Source: Candidatus Nitrosopumilus sp.
GTDB lineage: Archaea; Thermoproteota; Nitrososphaeria; Nitrososphaerales; Nitrosopumilaceae
DNA length: 5,665 nt
Reading direction: 5' to 3'
Assembly: GCA_018674605.1 (NCBI GenBank)
Contig: JABGZU010000149.1
Coordinates: forward strand, 1 to 5,665
Shown here piece after piece: positions 1 to 5,413 of the stretch (within the stretch, counting starts at the first letter, position 1; each line of letters begins with the position of its first letter). A model generated the notes under the pieces. It had not been told where the DNA came from, did no database searches, and was given only the letters and a program-made list of their open reading frames with translations. Both the position numbers and the translations under genes were made by a program.

Positions 1-755
1 TCAGCAAATATTCTTTGTCCAGCATTAAACAAAAGACCTTCAGCACCATTATCAACATCATCTAAATTAGAAACCATTTCTTTAATATCATAAACAGGCA
101 TGCCTAGTCGTGCAAGTTTATTTCTATATTCTTCATGACCATGTTCTAAAAGAACAGAATTGACCATATCTCGAATAACTGCGCCTGTAAGATAGGTAGT
201 TTGATACTTGTAAATTCTATTTTCAACTTCTTCAGTGATTTTTTGTGCTAATTCTAATGGAAGGCTACCCTCACGAACTAATGACTGGATAATTTTATGA
301 GAATTAAACTCCTCAATAGATTCACCAGATGTTCGAACATACATTTTTCCACTTTCAATAATTGATCTTTCTTCAATTTGTCTTGCTAAACTTAAAACAA
401 GTTTTCCAAGATTTGTGATAGTATAACGTCTTTCAGATTTGTTAAGTGCAACAAGTGATTGTCTAAGTAATTTTCTTAAATGGTATGCAAATTTACCACT
501 TTCTTTTTTAGATTTGAAACCAGCTAATGATTTTAATTCAGAATAAGTTAATGGGCCTTTTGAATTTAAAATTCTAAGAATATCAATTCTATTAGGACTT
601 GCCATAACAGAGAAGATCATTCTAACGCGTTTTGATGTAGATTGTAAAATACCACCTCGGTTTGGATCAGAATCGTCAGAGTCTAAATCAGCATCAATAT
701 CATCATCCAAGTCAGAATCTAAATCAGCATCAATATCTAATTCTTCTTCCTTCAT
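1..755 (-). CDS. Winged-helix + ATP-cone protein, N-terminal part (possibly NrdD-like reductase)
   Basis: This reading frame is open for 251 codons from ATG 755 and runs off the left edge, so the C-terminus is missing. Residues 5-30 are a very acidic tail containing DIDADLDSD twice, 12 residues apart. Residues about 42-125 look like an ArsR-type winged helix (ASPNRIDILRIL as the first helix, SGKFAYHLRKLLRQSLV as the recognition region, then a RRYTIT wing). Residues about 137-215 fit an ATP-cone, the nucleotide-sensing domain of ribonucleotide reductases and NrdR. The segment TGAVIRDMVNSVLLEHG followed by LARLGMPVYDI resembles, from memory, the region after the ATP-cone in archaeal anaerobic reductases (NrdD). 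The reductase reading is therefore plausible, but no catalytic residue is in view; a nucleotide-sensing transcription regulator is the alternative. A GTG two codons upstream (761) could also be the start. Coding status is secure, exact function is not. Confidence 0.8.
   Translation of the reverse strand, partial: MKEEELDIDADLDSDLDDDIDADLDSDDSDPNRGGILQSTSKRVRMIFSVMASPNRIDILRILNSKGPLTYSELKSLAGFKSKKESGKFAYHLRKLLRQSLVALNKSERRYTITNLGKLVLSLARQIEERSIIESGKMYVRTSGESIEEFNSHKIIQSLVREGSLPLELAQKITEEVENRIYKYQTTYLTGAVIRDMVNSVLLEHGHEEYRNKLARLGMPVYDIKEMVSNLDDVDNGAEGLLFNAGQRIFA
675..737. repeat. Intragenic direct repeat, 27 bp twice, 36-bp period
   Basis: Copies at 675-701 and 711-737 differ at one base. They lie in frame inside the winged-helix/ATP-cone gene and encode the 9-residue acidic unit DIDADLDSD twice. 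The 36-bp period equals 12 codons, as expected for an in-frame tandem duplication of a disordered acidic tail. Confidence 0.85.
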
Positions 756-782
756 GGTCACGATTAAAATAAATTTAACGAG

Positions 783-792
783 TAAATAAAAC
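783..792 (-). promoter_or_regulatory. Candidate TATA box for the winged-helix/ATP-cone gene
   Basis: On the minus strand GTTTTATTTA lies about 30-35 nt before ATG 755. Transcription would then start near 762, giving a leader of only a few bases or none (GTG 761). No Shine-Dalgarno-like sequence precedes the start. Confidence 0.4.
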
Positions 793-827
793 TTGTGTCT
801 GAATCAAATTAAAAAACAGAATTAGTT

Positions 828-847
828 AAAAAAAATTAATAAAAAAA
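828..847 (-). terminator. Double oligo-T terminator after the small zinc-ribbon gene
   Basis: On the minus strand, 23 nt after the TGA of the small zinc-ribbon gene, come runs of seven T (847-841) and eight T (835-828) separated by a short AT-rich spacer. Oligo-T without a required hairpin is the usual archaeal termination signal. It separates this gene from the next minus-strand gene. Confidence 0.6.
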
Positions 848-870
848 GATCGTATCAAGATAATTTTTGA

Positions 871-1032
871 TCATCTTTCTTGAACATCAAGAGAAAATTC
901 AGATGTTGAAAGTTTTTGTCCACAAAATGGACATTTACCATTAGAAGGATTCAAAACATCTTTTAATGATTTTAGCATTTTCATATCTTTGATCTTTTCT
1001 CCACATTTACCACATGTTATTTCTACAGACAT
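871..1032 (-). CDS. Small two-CxxC zinc-ribbon protein, 53 aa
   Basis: A complete small frame runs from ATG 1032 to TGA at 871-873. The product is 53 residues. It begins MSVEITCGKCGEKIKD and has two knuckles, C7-x2-C10 and C34-x2-C37, separated by a short basic helix-like stretch (KMLKSLKDVL), followed by a polar tail. Four cysteines in this layout indicate one zinc ribbon, with no other domain. Function is unknown; such proteins act as nucleic-acid-binding or protein-contact modules. It lies 69 nt after the DUF35 gene on the same strand, and an AT-rich TATA-like stretch near 1052-1060 suggests its own promoter, although read-through from the thiolase unit cannot be excluded. The paired CxxC motifs, the ATG and the following T-runs make it a believable gene. 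Confidence 0.75.
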   Translation of the reverse strand: MSVEITCGKCGEKIKDMKMLKSLKDVLNPSNGKCPFCGQKLSTSEFSLDVQER

Positions 1033-1101
1033 AAAACAAATAAAATTACAAAATTATTAAGAAAAGATTCTGATTTTTTTTAATAATTCAAATAAATTTT
1101 T

Positions 1102-1467
1102 TTACTGTTTTTCAATAATAATTCCGCGTTCATCAAAGCCAATAATTTTGGCTCGAGTTCCAACTGGCAAATCTGCAGGAGTTGCAATTCCACCCATAAA
1201 TCCAGAAATTCTCAAATCCACATTATCTAATTGAAGTATAACAAAAGCATATGGAGTGTATTTGTCAAAGCCTGCAGGAGCCACAGTGATTATAGTATAA
1301 GTTGCAATTGAGCCTACACCATCAAATATAGCATCTTCAAATCCCTTACTACCACATTTTTCACAGTAATAGACAGTTGAAAGGTGAAGAAATCCACAAC
1401 TAGTACATTTGTGAGTTAAGACTTTACCATCTTTTGCATTTTCAATAAATTGTTCTTTAACAGACAT
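1102..1467 (-). CDS. DUF35 zinc-ribbon/OB-fold acyl-CoA partner protein, 121 aa
   Basis: The protein has a rubredoxin-like zinc ribbon (C21-x2-C24 and C35-x2-C38) followed by a beta-rich OB-fold (about 48-121, with GVGSIATYTIITVAP and the conserved-type TPYAFVILQLD). This is the DUF35 family. In archaeal thiolase/HMG-CoA synthase complexes, DUF35 proteins bridge enzymes and bind CoA through the OB-fold (family knowledge). The frame is open back to 1518, but that would add 17 residues lying inside the thiolase coding region. ATG 1467 is preferred because it starts 1 nt after the thiolase TAA (1471-1469) and gives the usual N-terminus just before the zinc ribbon. This tight spacing implies co-transcription and a stable complex with the thiolase. 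All four cysteines are present. No catalytic residues are expected here. Confidence 0.92.
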   Translation of the reverse strand: MSVKEQFIENAKDGKVLTHKCTSCGFLHLSTVYYCEKCGSKGFEDAIFDGVGSIATYTIITVAPAGFDKYTPYAFVILQLDNVDLRISGFMGGIATPADLPVGTRAKIIGFDERGIIIEKQ

Positions 1468-1468
1468 T

Positions 1469-2632
1469 TTACACACTTTGGAATACATGGACTGCACAAC
1501 TTGCACCAGTTGCACCAAAATTATGAGTTAAACCAACTTTTGCATCTTTGACAGTTCTTGCACCAGCCTTTCCAGTTAATTGATCAAATACTTCTACAAC
1601 TTGACCAACACCTGTTGCACCAATTGGATGTCCTTTTGATTTAAGACCACCTGAGGGATTAATTGAAATGTCAGAATTTAATTTTGTTCTATCTTCACGA
1701 ATAGCTTGAATACCTTCACCTTTACCAAAGAATCCTAAATCTTCAGTGTCAACAACTTCTGCAATTGTAAAACAATCATGTACTTCTGCAAAATCTATAT
1801 CCTTTGCAGTTATTCCTGCCATGTCATATGCAGCTTGTGCTGCAATCTTTGTACTTGGAATAGTTGTCATATGTTCACGTCCTTGTAATGCAGCAGGTGA
1901 ACCACCTCTACCAGAACCAATTACTTCAACATAATCACCACCGTGTGCTTTTGCAAACTTTTCAGAACATAAAACTACAGAACTTGCACCATCTGAAAAC
2001 GGACAGCAATCATAAAGTTTTAGTGGACTTGCAACAACTGCAGAGTTCATTACATCATCAATTGTAATATTTTTTTGTAAATGAGCTTTAGGATTTAACA
2101 ATCCATTTTGGTGATTCTTTACTGCAACTTTTGCAAAGTCTTCTTCAGTTGCATCAAACTCTGTCAAGTAAGCTCTTGCCATTGATGCAAATAATCCTGG
2201 AAATGATGCACCGGCTTGACCTTCATAAAAGAAATCAGAACAATATGCAAAGTAAGTTGTTGTCCAATCAGTTCCAGTATGTGTTACTTTTTCAACACCA
2301 GATACAATAAGACAATCATAAAATCCTGCAGCTACATTTGCAAATGCTTCTCTAAATGCAACAGAACCACTTCCACATGCAGATTCTATAGATAATGATG
2401 GTTTATCTGAAATTCCTAAATTACTCATTAAAACTGGACCAATATGCACTTGTTTATCAGCTACACCAAATACATTTGAAATATAGCCTGCTTTGATCTC
2501 TTTTGGATCGATTCCTGCACTATCTATGGCTGCAACTGATGCCTGAGTGGTAATATCTCCGATACTATCAGCTAATTTTCCATATTTGGTACTACCAGCA
2601 CCAAGAACACAAACCTTTTCCACAAAACTCAC
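1469..2632 (-). CDS. SCP2-type thiolase (acetyl-CoA acetyltransferase family), 387 aa
   Basis: A full-length thiolase of about usual size. The nucleophilic cysteine is C86 in SIESACGSGS; H335 lies in the GHPIGATG motif. C287 lies in HDCF (285-288), and the C-terminal CxG motif of classical thiolases is replaced by NFG (371-373). In SCP2-type thiolases the HDCF cysteine takes over the acid/base role (family knowledge), so the catalytic set looks complete. The likely reaction is reversible condensation of two acetyl-CoA to acetoacetyl-CoA and free CoA in the cytoplasm, with the adjacent DUF35 protein as partner. In ammonia-oxidising archaea this would serve the last step of the 3-hydroxypropionate/4-hydroxybutyrate cycle or the first step of mevalonate synthesis; which one cannot be told here, and another ketoacyl-CoA is possible. 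The start is GTG 2632; a second in-frame GTG at 2623 is an alternative. Confidence 0.93.
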   Translation of the reverse strand: MSFVEKVCVLGAGSTKYGKLADSIGDITTQASVAAIDSAGIDPKEIKAGYISNVFGVADKQVHIGPVLMSNLGISDKPSLSIESACGSGSVAFREAFANVAAGFYDCLIVSGVEKVTHTGTDWTTTYFAYCSDFFYEGQAGASFPGLFASMARAYLTEFDATEEDFAKVAVKNHQNGLLNPKAHLQKNITIDDVMNSAVVASPLKLYDCCPFSDGASSVVLCSEKFAKAHGGDYVEVIGSGRGGSPAALQGREHMTTIPSTKIAAQAAYDMAGITAKDIDFAEVHDCFTIAEVVDTEDLGFFGKGEGIQAIREDRTKLNSDISINPSGGLKSKGHPIGATGVGQVVEVFDQLTGKAGARTVKDAKVGLTHNFGATGASCAVHVFQSV

Positions 2633-2680
2633 TGACCCAATTCCCTATAAAAATTGTTTTAGTAAATTAATTATTAAAAA
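2633..2680. promoter_or_regulatory. Compact divergent promoter region, thiolase / zinc-finger gene
   Basis: Only 48 bp separate the two divergent starts. CTATAAAAA at 2645-2653 is a good TATA-like box for the plus-strand gene, about 32 nt before ATG 2681. For the thiolase, TTTACTAAAAC on the minus strand (about 2655-2665) would place transcription start near GTG 2632. The two promoters therefore overlap and may compete. No clear Shine-Dalgarno site is seen on either side. Confidence 0.5.
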
Positions 2681-3157
2681 ATGCCAAGAAGAAAAAATAA
2701 GCTAAAGACAGTTCAAATTAAAAAAATCACTGCCAGACATATAATAAAAATTACAAAATCAAAAACAGAGATTTTCAAAAAAGAGATCACTCAATATTTA
2801 GATAGTAATGGATTTCTTTCATGGTCTTCAAAAGAAAGAAAGTATCTCATTTTGGGAACAAATTCTCCAAAGAAAGGGTTAGTTCCATGTCCAGAGTGTA
2901 AAGTAGGTGAATTAATGGTAATAAGATCAAGAACAACTAGAAAACGTTTCATGGGTTGTTCTAATTTTTATGATGGATGTAAAGCATCATCACCATTATT
3001 ACAAAAAGCAAGAATGAGGGCTACAAAAAAACCATGTGAAGTATGTAAATGGCCAATTATAATTTTTCGTTATTCACGAAATCAAAAATGGACTCATCAA
3101 TGTGGAAATTTTAATTGTAAAAGCAGAGTAGTAAAAGCTACAAAGAGTAAACAGTAG
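2681..3157 (+). CDS. Stand-alone topoisomerase I-type zinc-finger protein, 158 aa
   Basis: The N-terminal 65 residues are very basic and start MPRRKNKLKTVQIKK. Two C4 zinc-finger modules like those at the C-terminus of type IA topoisomerases follow. The first is C70-x2-C73 with C93 and C100, including the typical RKRFMGCSNFYDGCKASSPL layout. The second is C119-x2-C122 with C141 and C146. No topoisomerase catalytic domain (toprim or active-site tyrosine domain) is present, and the gene is complete, so this is a separate DNA- or RNA-binding protein and not a truncated topoisomerase remnant: there is a start, a stop and no trace of the rest nearby. A role in DNA topology, repair or RNA binding is possible but unproven. 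It is transcribed away from the thiolase and ends inside the convergent nitrilase gene. Confidence 0.88.
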   Translation: MPRRKNKLKTVQIKKITARHIIKITKSKTEIFKKEITQYLDSNGFLSWSSKERKYLILGTNSPKKGLVPCPECKVGELMVIRSRTTRKRFMGCSNFYDGCKASSPLLQKARMRATKKPCEVCKWPIIIFRYSRNQKWTHQCGNFNCKSRVVKATKSKQ

Positions 3158-3935
3158 GTTTTCTATTTTTTAGTAATGGTAAAGTTTTTCGTGTTTGTTT
3201 TACTTTATCCAAATCAATTGTCACATAACTAATTCCTTGTTTCTTTTTCATGTCAAGTAAAATTTTTCCATATGGATCAATAACTAAACTTCTTCCACAG
3301 TAAATATTTCCAACATGATCAGGTGCAACCACATAACATCCATTTTCAATTGCACGTGTTTTGTTAATTGTAATCCAATGATCTTCTTTCATGTTACCTT
3401 TTACCCAAGCTGAAGGGGCTACTAAAATTTCAGAACCTGCAATAGCTAAAGAGCGAGCCATTTCAGGAAATCTCAAATCATAACAAATCATCATCCCTAT
3501 TTTTCCAATAGAGGTACTCACAGGTTTTGTAATTTTTGAGCCTGAAACCATCTTATCTGATTCTCTAAAACCTAATGCATCATAGAGATGAACTTTTCGA
3601 TAAGTAGAGATTACTTTACCATACTCATTAATGATAAATGCAGTATCATAAACTCGATTTTTCTTTCTACTCTTTTCATAAAATGAACCAATCACTTGGA
3701 TATGATTTTGCTTTGCAGCATTTGCAATTTCTGTGATAAATTTTCCATTAATCGTTTCTGATAAATCTGCAAGTTGTTTTGGAGTTTGTTTAGAGTTTGT
3801 GTAAAACATCATAAATTCTGGAAATGCACAAATGGTTGCATGGTTTGTAGCAGCTTTTGAAATGTATGAAATAATTTTTTGTAAATTATTTTCCTTACTA
3901 ATTGATGCTTTGAATTGAATTACTGCAACCTTCAT
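3138..3935 (-). CDS. Nitrilase-superfamily carbon-nitrogen hydrolase, 265 aa
   Basis: The full catalytic set of the nitrilase superfamily is visible: E40 in AFPEFM, K114 in YRKVHLYD, and nucleophile C151 in MMICYDLRFPE. E125 (GFRES) fits the usual second glutamate. Length (265 residues) and motifs match the Nit1/Nit2 branch, whose members hydrolyse small amides such as omega-amides or deaminated glutathione. The substrate cannot be assigned from sequence alone. There is no signal peptide, so the enzyme should be cytoplasmic. The MKVAVIQFKAS start at ATG 3935 is the standard first beta strand of the fold. The last 20 bp overlap the end of the convergent zinc-finger gene. Upstream are TATA-like T-rich sequences (about 3952-3970) and an inverted repeat at 3975-3997. 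Confidence 0.93.
   Translation of the reverse strand: MKVAVIQFKASISKENNLQKIISYISKAATNHATICAFPEFMMFYTNSKQTPKQLADLSETINGKFITEIANAAKQNHIQVIGSFYEKSRKKNRVYDTAFIINEYGKVISTYRKVHLYDALGFRESDKMVSGSKITKPVSTSIGKIGMMICYDLRFPEMARSLAIAGSEILVAPSAWVKGNMKEDHWITINKTRAIENGCYVVAPDHVGNIYCGRSLVIDPYGKILLDMKKKQGISYVTIDLDKVKQTRKTLPLLKNRKPTVYSL
3159..3171 (+). terminator. Oligo-T terminator of the zinc-finger gene
   Basis: TTTTCTATTTTTT begins one base after the TAG of the plus-strand zinc-finger gene and fits an archaeal oligo-T terminator. It lies inside the 3' part of the nitrilase coding region on the other strand, where it encodes lysine/asparagine-rich residues. Confidence 0.5.
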
Positions 3936-3974
3936 GAAATAAAATAATCATGTAATAATAAAAGGATAAAGAAT

Positions 3975-3997
3975 TGGTACAATAGCTAAATGTACCA
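3975..3997. promoter_or_regulatory. Operator-like inverted repeat upstream of the nitrilase gene
   Basis: TGGTACA (3975-3981) and TGTACCA (3991-3997) are perfect 7-bp inverted arms with a 9-bp spacer. On the minus strand they lie directly upstream of the TATA-like stretch at about 3952-3970 and 40-62 bp before ATG 3935. This position suits binding of a dimeric activator or repressor. No regulator can be named. Confidence 0.45.
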
Positions 3998-4037
3998 TTT
4001 TGTTATTATGTAAATTAGTTCTAACTATGTTAACCGA

Positions 4038-4096
4038 CCATAGGAAGTCTACTTGTCAATACCTGTACTGGACAGGAATATCTCCAGTATTTTTTT
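4038..4096 (+). ncRNA. Candidate small structured RNA (plus strand)
   Basis: The plus strand has CCTGT (4062-4066), ACTGG (4067-4071), ACAGG (4072-4076) and CCAGT (4084-4088). The first and third pair, and the second and fourth pair, giving either an H-type pseudoknot or two mutually exclusive hairpins. The structure is followed directly by seven T (4090-4096). A TATA-like TATGTAAAT at about 4007-4015 could start an RNA near 4038. No known RNA family is recognised. It may equally be only a terminator or chance structure. Confidence 0.25.
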
Positions 4097-4105
4097 AAAA
4101 AAATA
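4088..4105. terminator. T7/A7 palindrome, possible bidirectional terminator
   Basis: TATTTTTTTAAAAAAATA is a perfect 18-bp palindrome. It begins 1 nt after the tautomerase TAA on the minus strand, giving that transcript a T7 tract. On the plus strand it supplies the T7 tract after the hairpin at 4066-4089. Confidence 0.55.
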
Positions 4106-4106
4106 A

Positions 4107-4283
4107 TTAAAGTTGGTTTCCTGCTAAAAACCAATTTTCTTTAGGATTATCTTCAAAAACAACAATAACATGACTCTCTTTTGTTTTTAGAATGTCTACT
4201 GCTGACTTTGTGATTGCTTTTGCATATTCATCCTTTTGTTCCTGTGTTCGACCAGGATACATTGATACTGTAATCAAAGGCAT
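4107..4283 (-). CDS. 4-oxalocrotonate tautomerase-family protein, 58 aa
   Basis: A complete short gene from ATG 4283 to TAA 4109-4107. MPLITVSMYPGRTQEQK matches the tautomerase start: Pro2 becomes the N-terminal catalytic proline after Met removal, and GR gives the Arg11 equivalent (numbering without Met). The second arginine of true 4-oxalocrotonate tautomerase (Arg39) is replaced by Ile, in SHVIVVFEDN. Phe50 is replaced by Trp in ENWFLAGNQL, as in many family members of unknown substrate. The length (about 60) matches single-domain members that assemble as hexamers. A keto-enol tautomerase or promiscuous activity is likely; the catechol meta-cleavage role is not supported. It follows the rhomboid gene by 55 nt on the same strand; AATAAAT at about 4307-4313 on the minus-sense side could be its own TATA box, making a leaderless mRNA. 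Confidence 0.9.
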   Translation of the reverse strand: MPLITVSMYPGRTQEQKDEYAKAITKSAVDILKTKESHVIVVFEDNPKENWFLAGNQL

Positions 4284-4317
4284 ACTAATCTGAAAAGTAT
4301 TCAGGAATTTATTCTTT

Positions 4318-4329
4318 CAATAATTATTG
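4318..4329. repeat. 12-bp AT palindrome between rhomboid and tautomerase genes
   Basis: CAATAATTATTG is a perfect palindrome 35-46 bp upstream of the tautomerase start, just upstream of its candidate TATA box. In AT-rich DNA this may be chance; a regulatory site is possible. Confidence 0.3.
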
Positions 4330-4338
4330 TAAATATGA

Positions 4339-5109
4339 TCATCTGTAATCGGGATTATATCCATATCTTGTACCATATGTAAAATCAGATCGATGTGTTC
4401 TTTTGTACAAATATCCTGTTGCAATACCTATTGCAAATCCACCAATATGAGCAAGATATGCTACACCACCTCCAGCTACACCAAATCCTCCAACAAAGAA
4501 TGGAAGTAAATTTTGGAAAACTAACCAAAAAGGTAAGAACCAACGTGCCTGAATATGCATCATTCTGTAGAAGAATCCTAGCATCATGAAAGTTTGAATT
4601 CTAGTTTTTGGAAAAATTATCAAATATGCACCCAATACACCAGAAATTGCACCAGATGCACCAACAGCTGGTGTTGCACTTGAAGCATCACCATAAATGT
4701 GAACAAGTCCTGCAACAATTCCCCATAAAAGATAAATTCCTAAAAATTTGATTTTCCCAAATTTTAATTCAATATTGTCACCAAATATCCACAAAAATAA
4801 CAAATTACCGCCAAGATGAAGTAAACCACCGTGCATGAATGTAGAAGTTAGTAATGTGAGTTCAGGAAATGCTGGACAATGCTGTATAGTTGTACCCAAA
4901 TCTACACCACTGAATTGTCCTGTAATACAACCTGGGACTGCACCCCAATTGTAAAACATTACAAATGCATTTTGATTTGAAAAATCAAAAAACTGTCCAG
5001 TATATGCAACTTCAAAGAAAAATACAATTACATTTACAATAATTAATGAGATGGTAACTTTTGGTTTGAAACCTGGTGGATGGGGATTTTCATCACGTAA
5101 TGGAAGCAT
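4339..5109 (-). CDS. Rhomboid-family intramembrane serine protease, 256 aa
   Basis: Rhomboids cleave transmembrane segments of other proteins inside the membrane. The catalytic dyad is present: S152 in GASG (150-153) at the start of a transmembrane helix, and H221 in AHIGGFAIG. The HLGGN motif gives H98 and N102, which form the oxyanion hole. About six hydrophobic segments can be seen (roughly 18-36, 87-110, 120-138, 148-166, 188-207 and 215-236), the six-helix bacterial/archaeal type. The first loop (about 37-85) is long and has cysteines C61 and C78. The C-terminal tail after 237 is polar with several tyrosines. ATG 5109 is preferred: the cytoplasmic MLPLRDENPHP stretch just before helix 1 is typical of the family. 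It is followed by the tautomerase gene after 55 nt; no functional link is evident. The substrate is unknown. Confidence 0.94.
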   Translation of the reverse strand: MLPLRDENPHPPGFKPKVTISLIIVNVIVFFFEVAYTGQFFDFSNQNAFVMFYNWGAVPGCITGQFSGVDLGTTIQHCPAFPELTLLTSTFMHGGLLHLGGNLLFLWIFGDNIELKFGKIKFLGIYLLWGIVAGLVHIYGDASSATPAVGASGAISGVLGAYLIIFPKTRIQTFMMLGFFYRMMHIQARWFLPFWLVFQNLLPFFVGGFGVAGGGVAYLAHIGGFAIGIATGYLYKRTHRSDFTYGTRYGYNPDYR

Positions 5110-5134
5110 TAGTTGTATTTGATCATTAAAATTT

Positions 5135-5144
5135 GTATAATAAG
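5135..5144 (-). promoter_or_regulatory. Candidate TATA box of the rhomboid gene
   Basis: CTTATTATAC on the minus strand is centred 30 nt before ATG 5109, the usual distance for a leaderless or very short-leader archaeal transcript. Confidence 0.5.
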
Positions 5145-5185
5145 ATTATTCAATAGATACTTGAAATCAGTATGTTACCGTATGA

Positions 5186-5210
5186 AGATTTTCAAAAAAT
5201 CTATTTTTTT
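5186..5210 (+). terminator. Terminator-like hairpin with T7 run
   Basis: AGATTTT (5186-5192), loop CAA, AAAATCT (5196-5202) and then A and seven T (5204-5210) on the plus strand. No plus-strand gene precedes it, so it would end an antisense or small RNA, if it functions at all. Confidence 0.3.
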
Positions 5211-5260
5211 GATCTGGTTATCCTCAATATTTGTCCCAATTAAAATATAATTTGTTGTAG

Positions 5261-5281
5261 ACTCTACTCAGCATATAGAGT
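5261..5281. repeat. Inverted repeat ACTCTA-N9-TAGAGT
   Basis: Perfect 6-bp arms at 5261-5266 and 5276-5281. An alternative pairing, TACTC (5265-5269) with GAGTA (5278-5282), overlaps it. It could be an operator half-site pair; chance is not excluded. Confidence 0.35.
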
Positions 5282-5336
5282 ATTGTTCAAATATAACAAG
5301 TACTCACATAACATTTGATTGATTTTAGAAATATGT

Positions 5337-5360
5337 TGAGATACTTTGAAGAATATCTCA
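5337..5360. repeat. Inverted repeat TGAGATA-N10-TATCTCA
   Basis: Perfect 7-bp arms at 5337-5343 and 5354-5360, followed by a short T5 run on the plus strand. Operator or weak terminator are the two readings. Confidence 0.4.
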
Positions 5361-5413
5361 TCATTTTTGTACACGGAATAATTTAAGAGTGATTTCTCAA
5401 AAATGGATGTAAA

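Noticed and set aside
1465..1518. Longer start for the DUF35 protein at 1518
   Set aside because: The extra 17 residues are an out-of-frame reading of the thiolase C-terminus; ATG 1467 directly after the thiolase stop fits the family N-terminus.
1746..2067. Plus-strand open frames of 62 and 67 codons
   Set aside because: They lie opposite the thiolase gene, which has complete catalytic motifs; their Gln/His/Leu-rich translations are typical antisense shadows.
4395..4589. Plus-strand open frame of 64 codons
   Set aside because: It is antisense to the rhomboid gene, including the catalytic histidine region, and shows no domain.
4107..5109. Rhomboid and tautomerase as a functional operon
   Set aside because: They are 55 nt apart with a separate TATA-like box before the tautomerase, and no biochemical link is known; shared strand alone is not enough.
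5172..5243. 23-codon plus-strand frame in the rhomboid upstream gap
   Set aside because: No recognisable motif or credible translation signal, and it contains the T7 hairpin; nothing supports coding.
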